This document shows, one piece after another, positions 6,703-9,352 of a DNA stretch of 9,352 bases. The DNA is taken from contig DASYUK010000032.1 of assembly GCA_036001325.1 (NCBI GenBank), forward strand, positions 1 to 9,352, read 5' to 3'. How positions within the stretch are numbered: the stretch's first letter is position 1; every line of letters starts with the position of its first letter. This stretch comes from DASVHS01 sp036001325. GTDB lineage: Bacteria; Acidobacteriota; Thermoanaerobaculia; Gp7-AA8. The position numbers were made by a program, and so were the translations under genes. The notes under the pieces are model-generated. The model ran no database searches and was not told the DNA's origin. It saw nothing but the letters and a program-made list of their open reading frames with translations.

Positions 6703-7700
6703 ACCCGATTCATGTCGCCGCCGTGATCCCGGCATTGAATGTGGGAAGTGCGATCGGCGGAGTATTGCGCGAGATGCCGGCGCTCATCACGACGATCGTC
6801 GTCGTCGACGATGGCTCGACCGATGACACCGCCGCCGTCATCGAACAGTGCGCGCGCCAGGATCGGCGCATTCATTTGATCCGTCACGCCAGTAACGGCG
6901 GAGTTGGAGCGGCGATGGTGACCGGTTTTCGTACGGCCCTTCAGCTCGAAGCGGCCATCATCGTGAAAATCGACGGCGATGGTCAGATGCCGCTCTGGCT
7001 ACTGCCGAAGCTGATCGCGCCGCTCATCAGCGGCGAAGCTGATTACGTGAAGGGAAACCGCTTTCGTGACGTGCAGGCGCTGCACAAGATGCCGGCGCTT
7101 CGACGCTTCGGCAATGTCGCGCTCAGTTTCCTCGCGAAGGCTGCGACCGGCTACTGGCACTGCTTCGATCCAACGAATGGATTCGTCGCCATCCGCGCTG
7201 ATGTTCTCTCGCAGTTGCCTCTGCACAGGATCGATACGACCTACTTCTTCGAGATCTCCATGCTCATCCATCTCTATCTCCTCGGCGCGGTTGTGAAAGA
7301 GCAGCCGATGCCGCCGCGCTATGCGGGCGAGCCTTCCAGTCTCTCGATTCCCCGCGTCCTCATCGGCTTCCCGGGACGTCTCTTACGCGCGTTCGTGCGA
7401 AGGATCGTCTTCAAGAACTTCGTGTATGACTTCACGATCGGATCACTGCACATCGCGGCGGGTGTGCCGCTTCTGATCGCCGGAATGGTCTACGGCGGCT
7501 ATAACTGGTACTGGTACACCAGCCATCGCCTCGCCGCTCCGACAGGAACGGTCGTCCTCTCCGCCTTGCTGATCATCCTGGGATTTCAACTGCTTCTTTC
7601 GGCGATTTCGTTCGACCTGCAGGCGGTGCCACGCATCCCGATCAACGAAGGCTCACTGGCGGAGGTCCCTTCGCGACTCGAGGGAAATGATCGTCGATGA
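6699..7700 (+). CDS. GT2 family glycosyltransferase, GtrB/DPM1-like with two C-terminal membrane helices
   Basis: A 333-residue protein with an N-terminal GT-A domain. Visible motifs are VAAVIPALN at 6-14, VVDDGSTDDT at 35-44 (nucleotide binding), SNGGVGAAM at 65-73, and KIDGDGQMP at 90-98, where D92 and D94 form the metal-binding D-x-D-like motif. GNRF at 119-122 and DPTNGF at 157-162 follow, as in dolichol-phosphate-mannose synthase-like enzymes. Two hydrophobic segments near 249-269 and 283-305 resemble GtrB, which transfers glucose from UDP-glucose to undecaprenyl phosphate. The likely role is to make a polyprenyl-phosphate sugar at the cytoplasmic face for the adjacent GT-C-like protein; the sugar is unknown. 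ATG start at 6699 overlaps the upstream stop as ATGA; a purine-rich GAGAGAAG lies upstream. The frame stays open well to the left of this ATG, but that part is a shadow of the GT-C gene. The 3' end overlaps the convergent deacetylase gene by 59 bases. Confidence 0.92.
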   Translation: MNPIHVAAVIPALNVGSAIGGVLREMPALITTIVVVDDGSTDDTAAVIEQCARQDRRIHLIRHASNGGVGAAMVTGFRTALQLEAAIIVKIDGDGQMPLWLLPKLIAPLISGEADYVKGNRFRDVQALHKMPALRRFGNVALSFLAKAATGYWHCFDPTNGFVAIRADVLSQLPLHRIDTTYFFEISMLIHLYLLGAVVKEQPMPPRYAGEPSSLSIPRVLIGFPGRLLRAFVRRIVFKNFVYDFTIGSLHIAAGVPLLIAGMVYGGYNWYWYTSHRLAAPTGTVVLSALLIILGFQLLLSAISFDLQAVPRIPINEGSLAEVPSRLEGNDRR

Positions 7701-8436
7701 ACGCTGCCGCGGCCTTCGCGAAGCGTTCGTGCGGAAATCGAAAACGGCGCTCGTAGAGCAACGGTCCGCTGTGCGGGCGCTCTCTGAAGCGGGAAGGATC
7801 GACTCTGCGGACGAGCTCGCGCCGCAGGATCGCCAATTTCAGAAACGCCTCCGGAAACAGGCCGAGCCACGAAGATCGCTGTGAACGATAACGCCACGCC
7901 AGGAGCGAGAGACGCAACCCCTCGCCGAACTTCAAACGTCGCGCGTCCCACTCTTTTCGCTTCCCAGTCGGCGAAAAGACGCGAAAGAACGGACCGACGG
8001 TCCCGGCACCGTGATAGAGCGGCATCTCACAGCAACGATCGATCATGCCGCGGCGCTGCGCGAACGCCGCGGCGATGAGATGGCTGGCGTCGTGATCCTG
8101 ATGTCCCCCTTCCCAGGCGAGGCAATAAATCGAGCTGACCTCGATTCCCTTCATCCGGCTTTCGAACTGCCCGAGGGCGAGATCGAGATGATCGACCAGA
8201 GTCCCATCGCGAATCGGAATCTCGGAACCGATGAACAGAATTCGGCTCACATCGACGCCGAGGTGGGTGAGAACCGCGATGCTTTCGCGATTGCGAATGT
8301 CGGCGGAAACGTCGCCGGCCGTGCCATCCGTCAGAAAGACACAGTGGACCAGCGAGCCTCGGTCCGCCTCGAACGCGATTCGCGAGACCGCCGCCATCTC
8401 ATCATCCTGATGAGCGAAAACAAACAGATTAGAGAT
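7642..8436 (-). CDS. LmbE/PIG-L family deacetylase, probable non-canonical start
   Basis: Zinc-dependent PIG-L-type deacetylases remove N-acetyl groups from amino-sugar substrates in the cytoplasm. If translation begins at ATC 8434-8436 the protein has 264 residues starting MSNLFVFAHQDDEM. H9, D11 and D12 then form the family zinc/catalytic motif, and GHQDHD (about 111-116) supplies the later histidine ligand (H115 in this numbering). The segment RNRESIAVLTHLGV (about 48-61) and the C-terminal RPHSGPLLYERRF are also typical of the family. The first in-frame ATG, at 8395-8397, lies just after the HQDDE motif, and using it would delete the active-site motif. There is no in-frame ATG, GTG or TTG between it and the in-frame stop at 8455-8457, so the true start must be ATC, CTG (8425-8427) or another rare codon, unless there is a base error. 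The upstream GNAT gene ends at 8429. The 3' end runs 59 bases into the GT2 gene. Confidence 0.88.
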   Translation of the reverse strand: MSNLFVFAHQDDEMAAVSRIAFEADRGSLVHCVFLTDGTAGDVSADIRNRESIAVLTHLGVDVSRILFIGSEIPIRDGTLVDHLDLALGQFESRMKGIEVSSIYCLAWEGGHQDHDASHLIAAAFAQRRGMIDRCCEMPLYHGAGTVGPFFRVFSPTGKRKEWDARRLKFGEGLRLSLLAWRYRSQRSSWLGLFPEAFLKLAILRRELVRRVDPSRFRERPHSGPLLYERRFRFPHERFAKAAAAFIDDHFPRVAKGPPPVSLR

Positions 8437-9352
8437 GGTCCGTATCTCCCCACGTCAGCGACCAGGGCGTATCGCTGACCCAACGCAGCCTCTCATCGAA
8501 AACCTGCAGCAGAAGTCGAAAGCGATGTGGACCCGGCATGAAGCCGTTTTTCCGCATCGCGCGATACGCCGGATGGTGCCGGCTGATGAGTGCAGCAGCC
8601 ACTGCCAACGCTCTTCGACGGCCTCTCCGGCAGACGTGCTTGATCAAGCGCTTCAATGACGAATCGTTGCCGGGAGCTACGCCGGCATCCGCAATCGCCA
8701 GCGACCGCAGGCCGCGCAGAACCGTGTCTCGATAGATGAGGAACGCGCGGAGCTTCTCTCGCTCGAAGAAACCTTCCAGCTTGTAACTCCAATGGGGATT
8801 TCGCCGGTATCGCCATACGAGAAACTCGACGGTCCGGCTCTGACGAATGCTCGTTGTGGCGAGCAGCGCATCGACCTGATCGAAATCGCTGTCCACGATC
8901 GGGCGAATCGATTCTTCGGCGCCATCTTCGACCGTTTCAGTTGCGTGCGCGCCGAATGGCAATCCAAAGTCGCGAGCGATGCCGCGCAGTGAGAGTGGCT
9001 TGAGGAGAATGGGAATCCCCAGAGCGGCACGCCATCCTCCAGCCAGCATTCCCCCCATCACCGGCTCGCGAATCTGAAACGCGGTGATGACCTGGAACTC
9101 GTTCCTCAGTCGATCCGCCGAGAACGCGGCCAGACGAGAGAAAACTCTCTGCCGCCGAAAGTCGGGATGGGTCATGACGTCGACCGCGAGGGCTCCTCGC
9201 ACAGATTCTCCCGCTGTGTAGTACTGCGGCACGAACGCGAAATGTCCGACGATTTTGTCTGCCACCTCGGCGACGAACAAGCGTCCCCCTCCAGCGTATC
9301 CATCGACGAACTCCCACTGCCAGAAATCAGCGTGCCGTTTCTCCCGGTCTTC
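8429..9352 (-). CDS. GNAT family acyltransferase, 5' end outside window
   Basis: The frame is open from the right edge to TAA at 8429-8431, giving 307 visible residues without a start; the TTG at 9278-9280 is internal, because the residues before it (for example DFWQWEFVDGYAGG) fit the family. GNAT enzymes transfer an acyl group from acyl-CoA, usually to an amine. The visible acceptor-fold core includes LFVAEVADKIVGHFAFVP, then ALAVDVMTHPDFRRQRVFSRL, corresponding to motif A. The usual R/Q-x-x-G-x-G/A is here R-R-Q-R-V-F, so the first glycine is replaced by arginine. A second half begins near SIRPIVDSDFDQVDALL and contains FLVWRYRRNPHWSYKL and a final TWGDTDHL, suggesting two tandem GNAT-like folds. 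Proteins of this shape are common in surface-polysaccharide loci. It precedes the PIG-L deacetylase, with an 8-base overlap if that gene starts at ATC. Substrate unknown. Confidence 0.82.
   Translation of the reverse strand, partial: EDREKRHADFWQWEFVDGYAGGGRLFVAEVADKIVGHFAFVPQYYTAGESVRGALAVDVMTHPDFRRQRVFSRLAAFSADRLRNEFQVITAFQIREPVMGGMLAGGWRAALGIPILLKPLSLRGIARDFGLPFGAHATETVEDGAEESIRPIVDSDFDQVDALLATTSIRQSRTVEFLVWRYRRNPHWSYKLEGFFEREKLRAFLIYRDTVLRGLRSLAIADAGVAPGNDSSLKRLIKHVCRRGRRRALAVAAALISRHHPAYRAMRKNGFMPGPHRFRLLLQVFDERLRWVSDTPWSLTWGDTDHL
8446..8451 (-). promoter_or_regulatory. Shine-Dalgarno that may decide the deacetylase start
   Basis: On the minus strand this reads GGGGAG, within the last codons of the GNAT gene. 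It lies 9 bases before the in-frame ATC at 8434-8436, an ideal spacing, and 18 bases before the in-frame CTG at 8425-8427, which is too far for direct initiation. This favours ATC as the start of the deacetylase, though reinitiation at CTG, 1 base after the upstream TAA, remains possible. Confidence 0.45.

Noticed and set aside
7642..8397. Deacetylase starting at the ATG at 8395-8397 (251 residues)
   Set aside because: This start would remove the HQDDE zinc-binding motif encoded immediately upstream in the same frame, leaving an inactive protein.
8011..8478. A 155-codon open frame on the plus strand opposite the deacetylase
   Set aside because: The minus-strand frame shows the HQDDE and GHQDHD motifs of PIG-L proteins; the plus-strand product shows no family features.
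8429..9280. GNAT gene starting at TTG 9278-9280 as a complete 283-residue protein
   Set aside because: The frame stays open to the window edge and the 24 residues upstream fit the family, so the gene is treated as cut by the edge.
1..9352. RNA genes, CRISPR arrays, insertion sequences, integration sites
   Set aside because: No tRNA-like or rRNA-like segments, regular spaced repeats, transposase frames or long inverted repeats were seen; nearly every base is in a supported gene.

Overview
The window reads as a compact piece of a diderm (Gram-negative) bacterial chromosome carrying a cell-surface polysaccharide locus. The DNA is GC-rich (roughly 60% by eye, not counted), coding density is almost total, and no RNA gene, insertion sequence, CRISPR array or intergenic stretch above 300 bases is visible. 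A TolC-type outer-membrane protein implies an outer membrane. The codon use and mix of genes would suit an Acidobacteriota- or Gemmatimonadota-like organism, but the taxon is a guess.

Layout: six genes run rightward as one apparent operon from 1 to 7700. In order they are the tail of a HlyD-type membrane-fusion (periplasmic adaptor) protein, a TolC-family outer-membrane channel, a PelF-like GT4 glycosyltransferase, a PelG-like 12-helix membrane transporter with an unusual cytoplasmic N-terminal extension, a large membrane protein with GT-C glycosyltransferase features, and a GT2 glycosyltransferase with two C-terminal membrane helices like polyprenyl-phosphate sugar synthases. Four of the five junctions overlap by 4 bases (ATGA or GTGA) and the fifth has a 6-base gap, so the genes are probably translationally coupled. 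The operon promoter lies left of the window.

Two genes run leftward from the right edge to 7642: a GNAT-type acyltransferase (5' end outside the window) and a LmbE/PIG-L-family deacetylase. They overlap or abut each other, and the deacetylase tail overlaps the GT2 tail by 59 bases on the opposite strand. The deacetylase has no ATG, GTG or TTG start that keeps its zinc-binding N-terminal motif, so it probably uses a rare start codon (ATC or CTG) or carries a sequence error.

Working model (inference): the PelF-like enzyme polymerises a sugar at the cytoplasmic face and the PelG-like protein moves it across the inner membrane. The GT2/GT-C pair adds a lipid-carried sugar on the periplasmic side, and the HlyD/TolC pair provides the envelope conduit. 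The GNAT and PIG-L proteins may acylate and deacetylate amino-sugar groups. The combination of PelF/PelG with HlyD/TolC, with no PelA, B, C, D or E visible here, is the most unusual aspect of the window.
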